Source: Auanema rhodensis (Eukaryota; Nematoda; Chromadorea; Rhabditida; Rhabditidae). Taken from it: a stretch of 64,000 bases of DNA. Both the position numbers and the translations under genes were made by a program. The notes under the pieces are model-generated. The model was not told the DNA's origin, did not search any database, and was given only the letters and a program-made list of their open reading frames with translations. The stretch's first letter is position 1. The number at the start of each line of letters is the position of its first letter. Positions 39,264 to 52,757 of this stretch are shown piece by piece. The stretch covers positions 12,710,001-12,774,000 of the forward strand of contig OZ059895.1 in NCBI GenBank assembly GCA_964057225.1, in the 5' to 3' direction.

Positions 39264-39382
39264 GCTTACGACCATACCACGTTGAAAGTACGCCATCCCG
39301 TCCGATCTGGCAAGTCAAGCAACGTTGGGCCCGGTTAGTACTTGGATCGGAGACGGCTTGGGAATCCCGGGTGCCGTAAGCT
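39264..39382 (+). rRNA. 5S ribosomal RNA, copy 45
   Basis: Consensus gene; spacer GCAATTTTAC. Confidence 0.95.
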
Positions 39383-39792
39383 TTTCAAATTTTTTTAACG
39401 ATCATACCACGTTGAAAGTACGCCATGCAGCTGATTTTCAATTTTATCTCTTCAGTAACAAATGTTTTTAATTTTCCAGCAATTTTACTTAGATAGCTCA
39501 ACCCAAGGCATCAAAATATCTTCAATCTTATTTCTATATTACAGTTATAAACCAGTAGTTTATGAACCTTCATCTTAACTTTACTGTTTCTATCTATTTC
39601 CTATTGAAACAAACATTGTTTTAACACTATACAACTGTGAAACCTTTTTTAATTTATTGTATTTGGAGCTCATAAGATTTGATATCATCGAGGAATTTAG
39701 ATGTAACGTAGAAAATTACATAACTAACATGAAATTGGAAAAAAAACAATAACGAGGATAAGTATGTAAATCATTGAATATCAGGTATTTTC

Positions 39793-39911
39793 GCTTACGA
39801 CCATACCACGTTGAAAGTACGCCATCCCGTCCGATCTGGCAAGTCAAGCAACGTTGGGCCCGGTTAGTACTTGGATCGGAGACGGCTTGGGAATCCCGGG
39901 TGCCGTAAGCT
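39793..39911 (+). rRNA. 5S ribosomal RNA, copy 46
   Basis: Consensus gene; spacer TTCAGTTTTATC. Confidence 0.95.
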
Positions 39912-40321
39912 TTTCAAATTTTTTTAACGATCATACCACGTTGAAAGTACGCCATGCAGCTGATTTTCAGTTTTATCTCTTCAGTAACAAATGTTTTTAA
40001 TTTTCCAGCAGTTTTACTTAGATAGCTCAACCCAAGGCATCAAAATATCTTCAATCTTATTTCTATATTACAGTTATAAACCAGTAGTTTATGAACCTTC
40101 ATCTTAACTTTACTGTTTCTATCTATTTCCTATTGAAACAAACATTGTTTTAACACTATACAACTGTGAAACCTTTTTTAATTTATTGTATTTGGAGCTC
40201 ATAAGATTTGATATCATCGAGGAATTTAGATGTAACGTAGAAAATTACATAACTAACATGAAATTGGAAAAAAAACAATAACGAGGATAAGTATGTAAAT
40301 CATTGAATATCAGGTATTTTC

Positions 40322-40440
40322 GCTTACGACCATACCACGTTGAAAGTACGCCATCCCGTCCGATCTGGCAAGTCAAGCAACGTTGGGCCCGGTTAGTACT
40401 TGGATCGGAGACGGCTTGGGAATCCCGGGTGCCGTAAGCT
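40322..40440 (+). rRNA. 5S ribosomal RNA, copy 47
   Basis: Consensus gene; spacer GCAATTTTAC. Confidence 0.95.
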
Positions 40441-40850
40441 TTTCAAATTTTTTTAACGATCATACCACGTTGAAAGTACGCCATGCAGCTGATTTTCAAT
40501 TTTATCTCTTCAGTAACAAATGTTTTTAATTTTCCAGCAATTTTACTTAGATAGCTCAACCCAAGGCATCAAAATATCTTCAATCTTATTTCTATATTAC
40601 AGTTATAAACCAGTAGTTTATGAACCTTCATCTTAACTTTACTGTTTCTATCTATTTCCTATTGAAACAAACATTGTTTTAACACTATACAACTGTGAAA
40701 CCTTTTTTAATTTATTGTATTTGGAGCTCATAAGATTTGATATCATCGAGGAATTTAGATGTAACGTAGAAAATTACATAACTAACATGAAATTGGAAAA
40801 AAAACAATAACGAGGATAAGTATGTAAATCATTGAATATCAGGTATTTTC

Positions 40851-40969
40851 GCTTACGACCATACCACGTTGAAAGTACGCCATCCCGTCCGATCTGGCAA
40901 GTCAAGCAACGTTGGGCCCGGTTAGTACTTGGATCGGAGACGGCTTGGGAATCCCGGGTGCCGTAAGCT
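40851..40969 (+). rRNA. 5S ribosomal RNA, copy 48
   Basis: Consensus gene and spacer; similarity to the earlier block ends here. Confidence 0.95.
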
Positions 40970-41379
40970 TTTCAAATTTTTTTAACGATCATACCACGTT
41001 GAAAGTACGCCATGCAGCTGATTTTCAATTTTATCTCTTCAGTAACAAATGTTTTTAATTTTCCAGCAGTTTTACTTAGATAGCTCAACCCAAGGCATCA
41101 AAATATCTTCAATCTTATTTCTATATTACAGTTATAAACCAGTAGTTTATGAACCTTCATCTTAACTTTACTGTTTCTATCTATTTCCTATTGAAACAAA
41201 CATTGTTTTAACACTATACAACTGTGAAACCTTTTTTAATTTATTGTATTTGGAGCTCATAAGATTTGATATCATCGAGGAATTTAGATGTAACGTAGAA
41301 AATTACATAACTAACATGAAATTGGAAAAAAAACAATAACGAGGATAAGTATGTAAATCATTGAATATCAGGTATTTTC

Positions 41380-41498
41380 GCTTACGACCATACCACGTTG
41401 AAAGTACGCCATCCCGTCCGATCTGGCAAGTCAAGCAACGTTGGGCCCGGTTAGTACTTGGATCGGAGACGGCTTGGGAATCCCGGGTGCCGTAAGCT
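41380..41498 (+). rRNA. 5S ribosomal RNA, copy 49
   Basis: Consensus gene; T8 terminator run as in copy 7, but a normal GTACGCCATG stub. Confidence 0.95.
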
Positions 41499-41908
41499 TT
41501 TCAATTTTTTTTAACGATCATACCACGTTGAAAGTACGCCATGCAGCTGATTTTCAATTTTATCTCTTCAGTAACAAATGTTTTTAATTTTCCAGCAGTT
41601 TTACTTAGATAGCTCAACCCAAGGCATCAAAATATCTTCAATCTTATTTCTATATTACAGTTATAAACCAGTAGTTTATGAACCTTCATCTTAACTTTAC
41701 TGTTTCTATCTATTTCCTATTGAAACAAACATTGTTTTAACACTATACAACTGTGAAACCTTTTTTAATTTATTGTATTTGGAGCTCATAAGATTTGATA
41801 TCATCGAGGAATTTAGATGTAACGTAGAAAATTACATAACTAACATGAAATTGGAAAAAAAACAATAACGAGGATAAGTATGTAAATCATTGAATATCAG
41901 GTATTTTC

Positions 41909-42027
41909 GCTTACGACCATACCACGTTGAAAGTACGCCATCCCGTCCGATCTGGCAAGTCAAGCAACGTTGGGCCCGGTTAGTACTTGGATCGGAGACG
42001 GCTTGGGAATCCCGGGTGCCGTAAGCT
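41909..42027 (+). rRNA. 5S ribosomal RNA, copy 50
   Basis: Consensus gene; spacer GTTTAAAC, 528 bp, followed by a truncated unit. Confidence 0.95.
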
Positions 42028-42436
42028 TTTCAAATTTTTTTAACGATCATACCACGTTGAAAGTACGCCATGCAGCTGATTTTCAATTTTATCTCTTCAG
42101 TAACAAATGTTTTTAATTTTCCAGCAGTTTTACTTAGATAGCTCAACCCAAGGCATCAAAATATCTTCAATCTTATTTCTATATTACAGTTATAAACCAG
42201 TAGTTTATGAACCTTCATCTTAACTTTACTGTTTCTATCTATTTCCTATTGAAACAAACATTGTTTAAACACTATACAACTGTGAAACCTTTTTTAATTT
42301 ATTGTATTTGGAGCTCATAAGATTTGATATCATCGAGGAATTTAGATGTAACGTAGAAAATTACATAACTAACATGAAATTGAAAAAAAACAATAACGAG
42401 GATAAGTATGTAAATCATTGAATATCAGATTTTTTC

Positions 42437-42469
42437 GCTTACGACCATACCACGTTGAAAGTACGCCAT
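42437..42469 (+). pseudogene. 5S relic, truncated unit 13 (400 bp)
   Basis: Cut after nt 33; spacer CCGTAAC, TATTGGAAC and nine A. Confidence 0.9.
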
Positions 42470-42836
42470 GCAGCTGATTTTCAATTTTATCTCTTCCGTA
42501 ACAAATGTTTTTAATTTTCCAGCAGTTTTACTTAGATAGCTCAACCCAAGGCATCAAAATATCTTCAATCTTATTTCTATATTACAGTTATAAACCAGTA
42601 GTTTATGAACCTTCATCTTAACTTTACTGTTTCTATCTATTTCCTATTGGAACAAACATTGTTTTAACACTATACAACTGTGAAACCTTTTTTAATTTAT
42701 TGTATTTGGAGCTCATAAGATTTGATATCATCGAGGAATTTAGATGTAACGTAGAAAATTACATAACTAACATGAAATTGGAAAAAAAAACAATAACGAG
42801 GATAAGTATGTAAATCATTGAATATCAGGTATTTTC

Positions 42837-42955
42837 GCTTACGACCATACCACGTTGAAAGTACGCCATCCCGTCCGATCTGGCAAGTCAAGCAACGTTG
42901 GGCCCGGTTAGTACTTGGATCGGAGACGGCTTGGGAATCCCGGGTGCCGTAAGCT
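42837..42955 (+). rRNA. 5S ribosomal RNA, copy 51
   Basis: Consensus gene; spacer AATTCTATC; opens a 3044-bp block repeated from 45881. Confidence 0.95.
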
Positions 42956-43365
42956 TTTCAAATTTTTTTAACGATCATACCACGTTGAAAGTACGCCATG
43001 CAGCTGATTTTCAATTCTATCTCTTCAGTAACAAATGTTTTTAATTTTCCAGCAGTTTTACTTAGATAGCTCAACCCAAGGCATCAAAATATCTTCAATC
43101 TTATTTCTATATTACAGTTATAAACCAGTAGTTTATGAACCTTCATCTTAACTTTACTGTTTCTATCTATTTCCTATTGAAACAAACATTGTTTTAACAC
43201 TATACAACTGTGAAACCTTTTTTAATTTATTGTATTTGGAGCTCATAAGATTTGATATCATCGAGGAATTTAGATGTAACGTAGAAAATTACATAACTAA
43301 CATGAAATTGGAAAAAAAACAATAACGAGGATAAGTATGTAAATCATTGAATATCAGGTATTTTC

Positions 43366-43484
43366 GCTTACGACCATACCACGTTGAAAGTACGCCATCC
43401 CGTCCGATCTGGCAAGTCAAGCAACGTTGGGCCCGGTTAGTACTTGGATCGGAGACGGCTTGGGAATCCCGGGTGCCGTAAGCT
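43366..43484 (+). rRNA. 5S ribosomal RNA, copy 52
   Basis: Consensus gene; spacer GCAATTTTAC. Confidence 0.95.
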
Positions 43485-43894
43485 TTTCAAATTTTTTTAA
43501 CGATCATACCACGTTGAAAGTACGCCATGCAGCTGATTTTCAATTTTATCTCTTCAGTAACAAATGTTTTTAATTTTCCAGCAATTTTACTTAGATAGCT
43601 CAACCCAAGGCATCAAAATATCTTCAATCTTATTTCTATATTACAGTTATAAACCAGTAGTTTATGAACCTTCATCTTAACTTTACTGTTTCTATCTATT
43701 TCCTATTGAAACAAACATTGTTTTAACACTATACAACTGTGAAACCTTTTTTAATTTATTGTATTTGGAGCTCATAAGATTTGATATCATCGAGGAATTT
43801 AGATGTAACGTAGAAAATTACATAACTAACATGAAATTGGAAAAAAAACAATAACGAGGATAAGTATGTAAATCATTGAATATCAGGTATTTTC

Positions 43895-44013
43895 GCTTAC
43901 GACCATACCACGTTGAAAGTACGCCATCCCGTCCGATCTGGCAAGTCAAGCAACGTTGGGCCCGGTTAGTACTTGGATCGGAGACGGCTTGGGAATCCCG
44001 GGTGCCGTAAGCT
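43895..44013 (+). rRNA. 5S ribosomal RNA, copy 53
   Basis: Consensus gene; spacer GCAATTTTAC. Confidence 0.95.
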
Positions 44014-44423
44014 TTTCAAATTTTTTTAACGATCATACCACGTTGAAAGTACGCCATGCAGCTGATTTTCAATTTTATCTCTTCAGTAACAAATGTTTTT
44101 AATTTTCCAGCAATTTTACTTAGATAGCTCAACCCAAGGCATCAAAATATCTTCAATCTTATTTCTATATTACAGTTATAAACCAGTAGTTTATGAACCT
44201 TCATCTTAACTTTACTGTTTCTATCTATTTCCTATTGAAACAAACATTGTTTTAACACTATACAACTGTGAAACCTTTTTTAATTTATTGTATTTGGAGC
44301 TCATAAGATTTGATATCATCGAGGAATTTAGATGTAACGTAGAAAATTACATAACTAACATGAAATTGGAAAAAAAACAATAACGAGGATAAGTATGTAA
44401 ATCATTGAATATCAGGTATTTTC

Positions 44424-44542
44424 GCTTACGACCATACCACGTTGAAAGTACGCCATCCCGTCCGATCTGGCAAGTCAAGCAACGTTGGGCCCGGTTAGTA
44501 CTTGGATCGGAGACGGCTTGGGAATCCCGGGTGCCGTAAGCT
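44424..44542 (+). rRNA. 5S ribosomal RNA, copy 54
   Basis: Consensus gene; the downstream T7 run is broken to AAAGTTTTTT, and the spacer has ACTTCACTG. Confidence 0.95.
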
Positions 44543-44952
44543 TTTCAAAGTTTTTTAACGATCATACCACGTTGAAAGTACGCCATGCAGCTGATTTTCA
44601 ATTTTATCTCTTCAGTAACAAATGTTTTTAATTTTCCAGCAGTTTTACTTAGATAGCTCAACCCAAGGCATCAAAATATCTTCAATCTTATTTCTATATT
44701 ACAGTTATAAACCAGTAGTTTATGAACCTTCATCTTAACTTCACTGTTTCTATCTATTTCCTATTGAAACAAACATTGTTTTAACACTATACAACTGTGA
44801 AACCTTTTTTAATTTATTGTATTTGGAGCTCATAAGATTTGATATCATCGAGGAATTTAGATGTAACGTAGAAAATTACATAACTAACATGAAATTGGAA
44901 AAAAAACAATAACGAGGATAAGTATGTAAATCATTGAATATCAGGTATTTTC

Positions 44953-45071
44953 GCTTACGACCATACCACGTTGAAAGTACGCCATCCCGTCCGATCTGGC
45001 AAGTCAAGCAACGTTGGGCCCGGTTAGTACTTGGATCGGAGACGGCTTGGGAATCCCGGGTGCCGTAAGCT
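44953..45071 (+). rRNA. 5S ribosomal RNA, copy 55
   Basis: Consensus gene; spacer GCAATTTTAC and GTTTAAAC, 528 bp, followed by a truncated unit. Confidence 0.95.
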
Positions 45072-45480
45072 TTTCAAATTTTTTTAACGATCATACCACG
45101 TTGAAAGTACGCCATGCAGCTGATTTTCAATTTTATCTCTTCAGTAACAAATGTTTTTAATTTTCCAGCAATTTTACTTAGATAGCTCAACCCAAGGCAT
45201 CAAAATATCTTCAATCTTATTTCTATATTACAGTTATAAACCAGTAGTTTATGAACCTTCATCTTAACTTTACTGTTTCTATCTATTTCCTATTGAAACA
45301 AACATTGTTTAAACACTATACAACTGTGAAACCTTTTTTAATTTATTGTATTTGGAGCTCATAAGATTTGATATCATCGAGGAATTTAGATGTAACGTAG
45401 AAAATTACATAACTAACATGAAATTGAAAAAAAACAATAACGAGGATAAGTATGTAAATCATTGAATATCAGATTTTTTC

Positions 45481-45513
45481 GCTTACGACCATACCACGTT
45501 GAAAGTACGCCAT
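45481..45513 (+). pseudogene. 5S relic, truncated unit 14 (400 bp)
   Basis: Cut after nt 33; spacer CCGTAAC, TATTGGAAC and nine A. Confidence 0.9.
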
Positions 45514-45880
45514 GCAGCTGATTTTCAATTTTATCTCTTCCGTAACAAATGTTTTTAATTTTCCAGCAGTTTTACTTAGATAGCTCAACCCAAGGCATCA
45601 AAATATCTTCAATCTTATTTCTATATTACAGTTATAAACCAGTAGTTTATGAACCTTCATCTTAACTTTACTGTTTCTATCTATTTCCTATTGGAACAAA
45701 CATTGTTTTAACACTATACAACTGTGAAACCTTTTTTAATTTATTGTATTTGGAGCTCATAAGATTTGATATCATCGAGGAATTTAGATGTAACGTAGAA
45801 AATTACATAACTAACATGAAATTGGAAAAAAAAACAATAACGAGGATAAGTATGTAAATCATTGAATATCAGGTATTTTC

Positions 45881-45999
45881 GCTTACGACCATACCACGTT
45901 GAAAGTACGCCATCCCGTCCGATCTGGCAAGTCAAGCAACGTTGGGCCCGGTTAGTACTTGGATCGGAGACGGCTTGGGAATCCCGGGTGCCGTAAGCT
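45881..45999 (+). rRNA. 5S ribosomal RNA, copy 56
   Basis: Consensus gene; spacer AATTCTATC, as in copy 51. Confidence 0.95.
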
Positions 46000-46409
46000 T
46001 TTCAAATTTTTTTAACGATCATACCACGTTGAAAGTACGCCATGCAGCTGATTTTCAATTCTATCTCTTCAGTAACAAATGTTTTTAATTTTCCAGCAGT
46101 TTTACTTAGATAGCTCAACCCAAGGCATCAAAATATCTTCAATCTTATTTCTATATTACAGTTATAAACCAGTAGTTTATGAACCTTCATCTTAACTTTA
46201 CTGTTTCTATCTATTTCCTATTGAAACAAACATTGTTTTAACACTATACAACTGTGAAACCTTTTTTAATTTATTGTATTTGGAGCTCATAAGATTTGAT
46301 ATCATCGAGGAATTTAGATGTAACGTAGAAAATTACATAACTAACATGAAATTGGAAAAAAAACAATAACGAGGATAAGTATGTAAATCATTGAATATCA
46401 GGTATTTTC

Positions 46410-46528
46410 GCTTACGACCATACCACGTTGAAAGTACGCCATCCCGTCCGATCTGGCAAGTCAAGCAACGTTGGGCCCGGTTAGTACTTGGATCGGAGAC
46501 GGCTTGGGAATCCCGGGTGCCGTAAGCT
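46410..46528 (+). rRNA. 5S ribosomal RNA, copy 57
   Basis: Consensus gene; spacer GCAATTTTAC. Confidence 0.95.
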
Positions 46529-46938
46529 TTTCAAATTTTTTTAACGATCATACCACGTTGAAAGTACGCCATGCAGCTGATTTTCAATTTTATCTCTTCA
46601 GTAACAAATGTTTTTAATTTTCCAGCAATTTTACTTAGATAGCTCAACCCAAGGCATCAAAATATCTTCAATCTTATTTCTATATTACAGTTATAAACCA
46701 GTAGTTTATGAACCTTCATCTTAACTTTACTGTTTCTATCTATTTCCTATTGAAACAAACATTGTTTTAACACTATACAACTGTGAAACCTTTTTTAATT
46801 TATTGTATTTGGAGCTCATAAGATTTGATATCATCGAGGAATTTAGATGTAACGTAGAAAATTACATAACTAACATGAAATTGGAAAAAAAACAATAACG
46901 AGGATAAGTATGTAAATCATTGAATATCAGGTATTTTC

Positions 46939-47057
46939 GCTTACGACCATACCACGTTGAAAGTACGCCATCCCGTCCGATCTGGCAAGTCAAGCAACGT
47001 TGGGCCCGGTTAGTACTTGGATCGGAGACGGCTTGGGAATCCCGGGTGCCGTAAGCT
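46939..47057 (+). rRNA. 5S ribosomal RNA, copy 58
   Basis: Consensus gene; spacer GCAATTTTAC. Confidence 0.95.
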
Positions 47058-47467
47058 TTTCAAATTTTTTTAACGATCATACCACGTTGAAAGTACGCCA
47101 TGCAGCTGATTTTCAATTTTATCTCTTCAGTAACAAATGTTTTTAATTTTCCAGCAATTTTACTTAGATAGCTCAACCCAAGGCATCAAAATATCTTCAA
47201 TCTTATTTCTATATTACAGTTATAAACCAGTAGTTTATGAACCTTCATCTTAACTTTACTGTTTCTATCTATTTCCTATTGAAACAAACATTGTTTTAAC
47301 ACTATACAACTGTGAAACCTTTTTTAATTTATTGTATTTGGAGCTCATAAGATTTGATATCATCGAGGAATTTAGATGTAACGTAGAAAATTACATAACT
47401 AACATGAAATTGGAAAAAAAACAATAACGAGGATAAGTATGTAAATCATTGAATATCAGGTATTTTC

Positions 47468-47586
47468 GCTTACGACCATACCACGTTGAAAGTACGCCAT
47501 CCCGTCCGATCTGGCAAGTCAAGCAACGTTGGGCCCGGTTAGTACTTGGATCGGAGACGGCTTGGGAATCCCGGGTGCCGTAAGCT
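47468..47586 (+). rRNA. 5S ribosomal RNA, copy 59
   Basis: Consensus gene; AAAGTTTTTT and ACTTCACTG, as in copy 54. Confidence 0.95.
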
Positions 47587-47996
47587 TTTCAAAGTTTTTT
47601 AACGATCATACCACGTTGAAAGTACGCCATGCAGCTGATTTTCAATTTTATCTCTTCAGTAACAAATGTTTTTAATTTTCCAGCAGTTTTACTTAGATAG
47701 CTCAACCCAAGGCATCAAAATATCTTCAATCTTATTTCTATATTACAGTTATAAACCAGTAGTTTATGAACCTTCATCTTAACTTCACTGTTTCTATCTA
47801 TTTCCTATTGAAACAAACATTGTTTTAACACTATACAACTGTGAAACCTTTTTTAATTTATTGTATTTGGAGCTCATAAGATTTGATATCATCGAGGAAT
47901 TTAGATGTAACGTAGAAAATTACATAACTAACATGAAATTGGAAAAAAAACAATAACGAGGATAAGTATGTAAATCATTGAATATCAGGTATTTTC

Positions 47997-48115
47997 GCTT
48001 ACGACCATACCACGTTGAAAGTACGCCATCCCGTCCGATCTGGCAAGTCAAGCAACGTTGGGCCCGGTTAGTACTTGGATCGGAGACGGCTTGGGAATCC
48101 CGGGTGCCGTAAGCT
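47997..48115 (+). rRNA. 5S ribosomal RNA, copy 60
   Basis: Consensus gene; spacer GCAATTTTAC but GTTTTAAC, so the block similarity ends here. Confidence 0.95.
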
Positions 48116-48525
48116 TTTCAAATTTTTTTAACGATCATACCACGTTGAAAGTACGCCATGCAGCTGATTTTCAATTTTATCTCTTCAGTAACAAATGTTT
48201 TTAATTTTCCAGCAATTTTACTTAGATAGCTCAACCCAAGGCATCAAAATATCTTCAATCTTATTTCTATATTACAGTTATAAACCAGTAGTTTATGAAC
48301 CTTCATCTTAACTTTACTGTTTCTATCTATTTCCTATTGAAACAAACATTGTTTTAACACTATACAACTGTGAAACCTTTTTTAATTTATTGTATTTGGA
48401 GCTCATAAGATTTGATATCATCGAGGAATTTAGATGTAACGTAGAAAATTACATAACTAACATGAAATTGGAAAAAAAACAATAACGAGGATAAGTATGT
48501 AAATCATTGAATATCAGGTATTTTC

Positions 48526-48644
48526 GCTTACGACCATACCACGTTGAAAGTACGCCATCCCGTCCGATCTGGCAAGTCAAGCAACGTTGGGCCCGGTTAG
48601 TACTTGGATCGGAGACGGCTTGGGAATCCCGGGTGCCGTAAGCT
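48526..48644 (+). rRNA. 5S ribosomal RNA, copy 61
   Basis: Consensus gene and spacer, start of a uniform stretch of full units. Confidence 0.95.
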
Positions 48645-49054
48645 TTTCAAATTTTTTTAACGATCATACCACGTTGAAAGTACGCCATGCAGCTGATTTT
48701 CAATTTTATCTCTTCAGTAACAAATGTTTTTAATTTTCCAGCAGTTTTACTTAGATAGCTCAACCCAAGGCATCAAAATATCTTCAATCTTATTTCTATA
48801 TTACAGTTATAAACCAGTAGTTTATGAACCTTCATCTTAACTTTACTGTTTCTATCTATTTCCTATTGAAACAAACATTGTTTTAACACTATACAACTGT
48901 GAAACCTTTTTTAATTTATTGTATTTGGAGCTCATAAGATTTGATATCATCGAGGAATTTAGATGTAACGTAGAAAATTACATAACTAACATGAAATTGG
49001 AAAAAAAACAATAACGAGGATAAGTATGTAAATCATTGAATATCAGGTATTTTC

Positions 49055-49173
49055 GCTTACGACCATACCACGTTGAAAGTACGCCATCCCGTCCGATCTG
49101 GCAAGTCAAGCAACGTTGGGCCCGGTTAGTACTTGGATCGGAGACGGCTTGGGAATCCCGGGTGCCGTAAGCT
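49055..49173 (+). rRNA. 5S ribosomal RNA, copy 62
   Basis: Consensus gene and spacer, unit 529 bp. Confidence 0.95.
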
Positions 49174-49583
49174 TTTCAAATTTTTTTAACGATCATACCA
49201 CGTTGAAAGTACGCCATGCAGCTGATTTTCAATTTTATCTCTTCAGTAACAAATGTTTTTAATTTTCCAGCAGTTTTACTTAGATAGCTCAACCCAAGGC
49301 ATCAAAATATCTTCAATCTTATTTCTATATTACAGTTATAAACCAGTAGTTTATGAACCTTCATCTTAACTTTACTGTTTCTATCTATTTCCTATTGAAA
49401 CAAACATTGTTTTAACACTATACAACTGTGAAACCTTTTTTAATTTATTGTATTTGGAGCTCATAAGATTTGATATCATCGAGGAATTTAGATGTAACGT
49501 AGAAAATTACATAACTAACATGAAATTGGAAAAAAAACAATAACGAGGATAAGTATGTAAATCATTGAATATCAGGTATTTTC

Positions 49584-49702
49584 GCTTACGACCATACCAC
49601 GTTGAAAGTACGCCATCCCGTCCGATCTGGCAAGTCAAGCAACGTTGGGCCCGGTTAGTACTTGGATCGGAGACGGCTTGGGAATCCCGGGTGCCGTAAG
49701 CT
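49584..49702 (+). rRNA. 5S ribosomal RNA, copy 63
   Basis: Consensus gene and spacer, unit 529 bp. Confidence 0.95.
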
Positions 49703-50112
49703 TTTCAAATTTTTTTAACGATCATACCACGTTGAAAGTACGCCATGCAGCTGATTTTCAATTTTATCTCTTCAGTAACAAATGTTTTTAATTTTCCAGC
49801 AGTTTTACTTAGATAGCTCAACCCAAGGCATCAAAATATCTTCAATCTTATTTCTATATTACAGTTATAAACCAGTAGTTTATGAACCTTCATCTTAACT
49901 TTACTGTTTCTATCTATTTCCTATTGAAACAAACATTGTTTTAACACTATACAACTGTGAAACCTTTTTTAATTTATTGTATTTGGAGCTCATAAGATTT
50001 GATATCATCGAGGAATTTAGATGTAACGTAGAAAATTACATAACTAACATGAAATTGGAAAAAAAACAATAACGAGGATAAGTATGTAAATCATTGAATA
50101 TCAGGTATTTTC

Positions 50113-50231
50113 GCTTACGACCATACCACGTTGAAAGTACGCCATCCCGTCCGATCTGGCAAGTCAAGCAACGTTGGGCCCGGTTAGTACTTGGATCGGA
50201 GACGGCTTGGGAATCCCGGGTGCCGTAAGCT
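50113..50231 (+). rRNA. 5S ribosomal RNA, copy 64
   Basis: Consensus gene and spacer, unit 529 bp. Confidence 0.95.
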
Positions 50232-50641
50232 TTTCAAATTTTTTTAACGATCATACCACGTTGAAAGTACGCCATGCAGCTGATTTTCAATTTTATCTCT
50301 TCAGTAACAAATGTTTTTAATTTTCCAGCAGTTTTACTTAGATAGCTCAACCCAAGGCATCAAAATATCTTCAATCTTATTTCTATATTACAGTTATAAA
50401 CCAGTAGTTTATGAACCTTCATCTTAACTTTACTGTTTCTATCTATTTCCTATTGAAACAAACATTGTTTTAACACTATACAACTGTGAAACCTTTTTTA
50501 ATTTATTGTATTTGGAGCTCATAAGATTTGATATCATCGAGGAATTTAGATGTAACGTAGAAAATTACATAACTAACATGAAATTGGAAAAAAAACAATA
50601 ACGAGGATAAGTATGTAAATCATTGAATATCAGGTATTTTC

Positions 50642-50760
50642 GCTTACGACCATACCACGTTGAAAGTACGCCATCCCGTCCGATCTGGCAAGTCAAGCAA
50701 CGTTGGGCCCGGTTAGTACTTGGATCGGAGACGGCTTGGGAATCCCGGGTGCCGTAAGCT
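50642..50760 (+). rRNA. 5S ribosomal RNA, copy 65
   Basis: Consensus gene; the only GCAATTTTAC spacer within the uniform stretch. Confidence 0.95.
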
Positions 50761-51170
50761 TTTCAAATTTTTTTAACGATCATACCACGTTGAAAGTACG
50801 CCATGCAGCTGATTTTCAATTTTATCTCTTCAGTAACAAATGTTTTTAATTTTCCAGCAATTTTACTTAGATAGCTCAACCCAAGGCATCAAAATATCTT
50901 CAATCTTATTTCTATATTACAGTTATAAACCAGTAGTTTATGAACCTTCATCTTAACTTTACTGTTTCTATCTATTTCCTATTGAAACAAACATTGTTTT
51001 AACACTATACAACTGTGAAACCTTTTTTAATTTATTGTATTTGGAGCTCATAAGATTTGATATCATCGAGGAATTTAGATGTAACGTAGAAAATTACATA
51101 ACTAACATGAAATTGGAAAAAAAACAATAACGAGGATAAGTATGTAAATCATTGAATATCAGGTATTTTC

Positions 51171-51289
51171 GCTTACGACCATACCACGTTGAAAGTACGC
51201 CATCCCGTCCGATCTGGCAAGTCAAGCAACGTTGGGCCCGGTTAGTACTTGGATCGGAGACGGCTTGGGAATCCCGGGTGCCGTAAGCT
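51171..51289 (+). rRNA. 5S ribosomal RNA, copy 66
   Basis: Consensus gene and spacer, unit 529 bp. Confidence 0.95.
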
Positions 51290-51699
51290 TTTCAAATTTT
51301 TTTAACGATCATACCACGTTGAAAGTACGCCATGCAGCTGATTTTCAATTTTATCTCTTCAGTAACAAATGTTTTTAATTTTCCAGCAGTTTTACTTAGA
51401 TAGCTCAACCCAAGGCATCAAAATATCTTCAATCTTATTTCTATATTACAGTTATAAACCAGTAGTTTATGAACCTTCATCTTAACTTTACTGTTTCTAT
51501 CTATTTCCTATTGAAACAAACATTGTTTTAACACTATACAACTGTGAAACCTTTTTTAATTTATTGTATTTGGAGCTCATAAGATTTGATATCATCGAGG
51601 AATTTAGATGTAACGTAGAAAATTACATAACTAACATGAAATTGGAAAAAAAACAATAACGAGGATAAGTATGTAAATCATTGAATATCAGGTATTTTC

Positions 51700-51818
51700 G
51701 CTTACGACCATACCACGTTGAAAGTACGCCATCCCGTCCGATCTGGCAAGTCAAGCAACGTTGGGCCCGGTTAGTACTTGGATCGGAGACGGCTTGGGAA
51801 TCCCGGGTGCCGTAAGCT
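51700..51818 (+). rRNA. 5S ribosomal RNA, copy 67
   Basis: Consensus gene and spacer, unit 529 bp. Confidence 0.95.
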
Positions 51819-52228
51819 TTTCAAATTTTTTTAACGATCATACCACGTTGAAAGTACGCCATGCAGCTGATTTTCAATTTTATCTCTTCAGTAACAAATG
51901 TTTTTAATTTTCCAGCAGTTTTACTTAGATAGCTCAACCCAAGGCATCAAAATATCTTCAATCTTATTTCTATATTACAGTTATAAACCAGTAGTTTATG
52001 AACCTTCATCTTAACTTTACTGTTTCTATCTATTTCCTATTGAAACAAACATTGTTTTAACACTATACAACTGTGAAACCTTTTTTAATTTATTGTATTT
52101 GGAGCTCATAAGATTTGATATCATCGAGGAATTTAGATGTAACGTAGAAAATTACATAACTAACATGAAATTGGAAAAAAAACAATAACGAGGATAAGTA
52201 TGTAAATCATTGAATATCAGGTATTTTC

Positions 52229-52347
52229 GCTTACGACCATACCACGTTGAAAGTACGCCATCCCGTCCGATCTGGCAAGTCAAGCAACGTTGGGCCCGGT
52301 TAGTACTTGGATCGGAGACGGCTTGGGAATCCCGGGTGCCGTAAGCT
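52229..52347 (+). rRNA. 5S ribosomal RNA, copy 68
   Basis: Consensus gene; unit ends in GATTTTTTC before copy 69. Confidence 0.95.
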
Positions 52348-52757
52348 TTTCAAATTTTTTTAACGATCATACCACGTTGAAAGTACGCCATGCAGCTGAT
52401 TTTCAATTTTATCTCTTCAGTAACAAATGTTTTTAATTTTCCAGCAGTTTTACTTAGATAGCTCAACCCAAGGCATCAAAATATCTTCAATCTTATTTCT
52501 ATATTACAGTTATAAACCAGTAGTTTATGAACCTTCATCTTAACTTTACTGTTTCTATCTATTTCCTATTGAAACAAACATTGTTTTAACACTATACAAC
52601 TGTGAAACCTTTTTTAATTTATTGTATTTGGAGCTCATAAGATTTGATATCATCGAGGAATTTAGATGTAACGTAGAAAATTACATAACTAACATGAAAT
52701 TGGAAAAAAAACAATAACGAGGATAAGTATGTAAATCATTGAATATCAGATTTTTTC

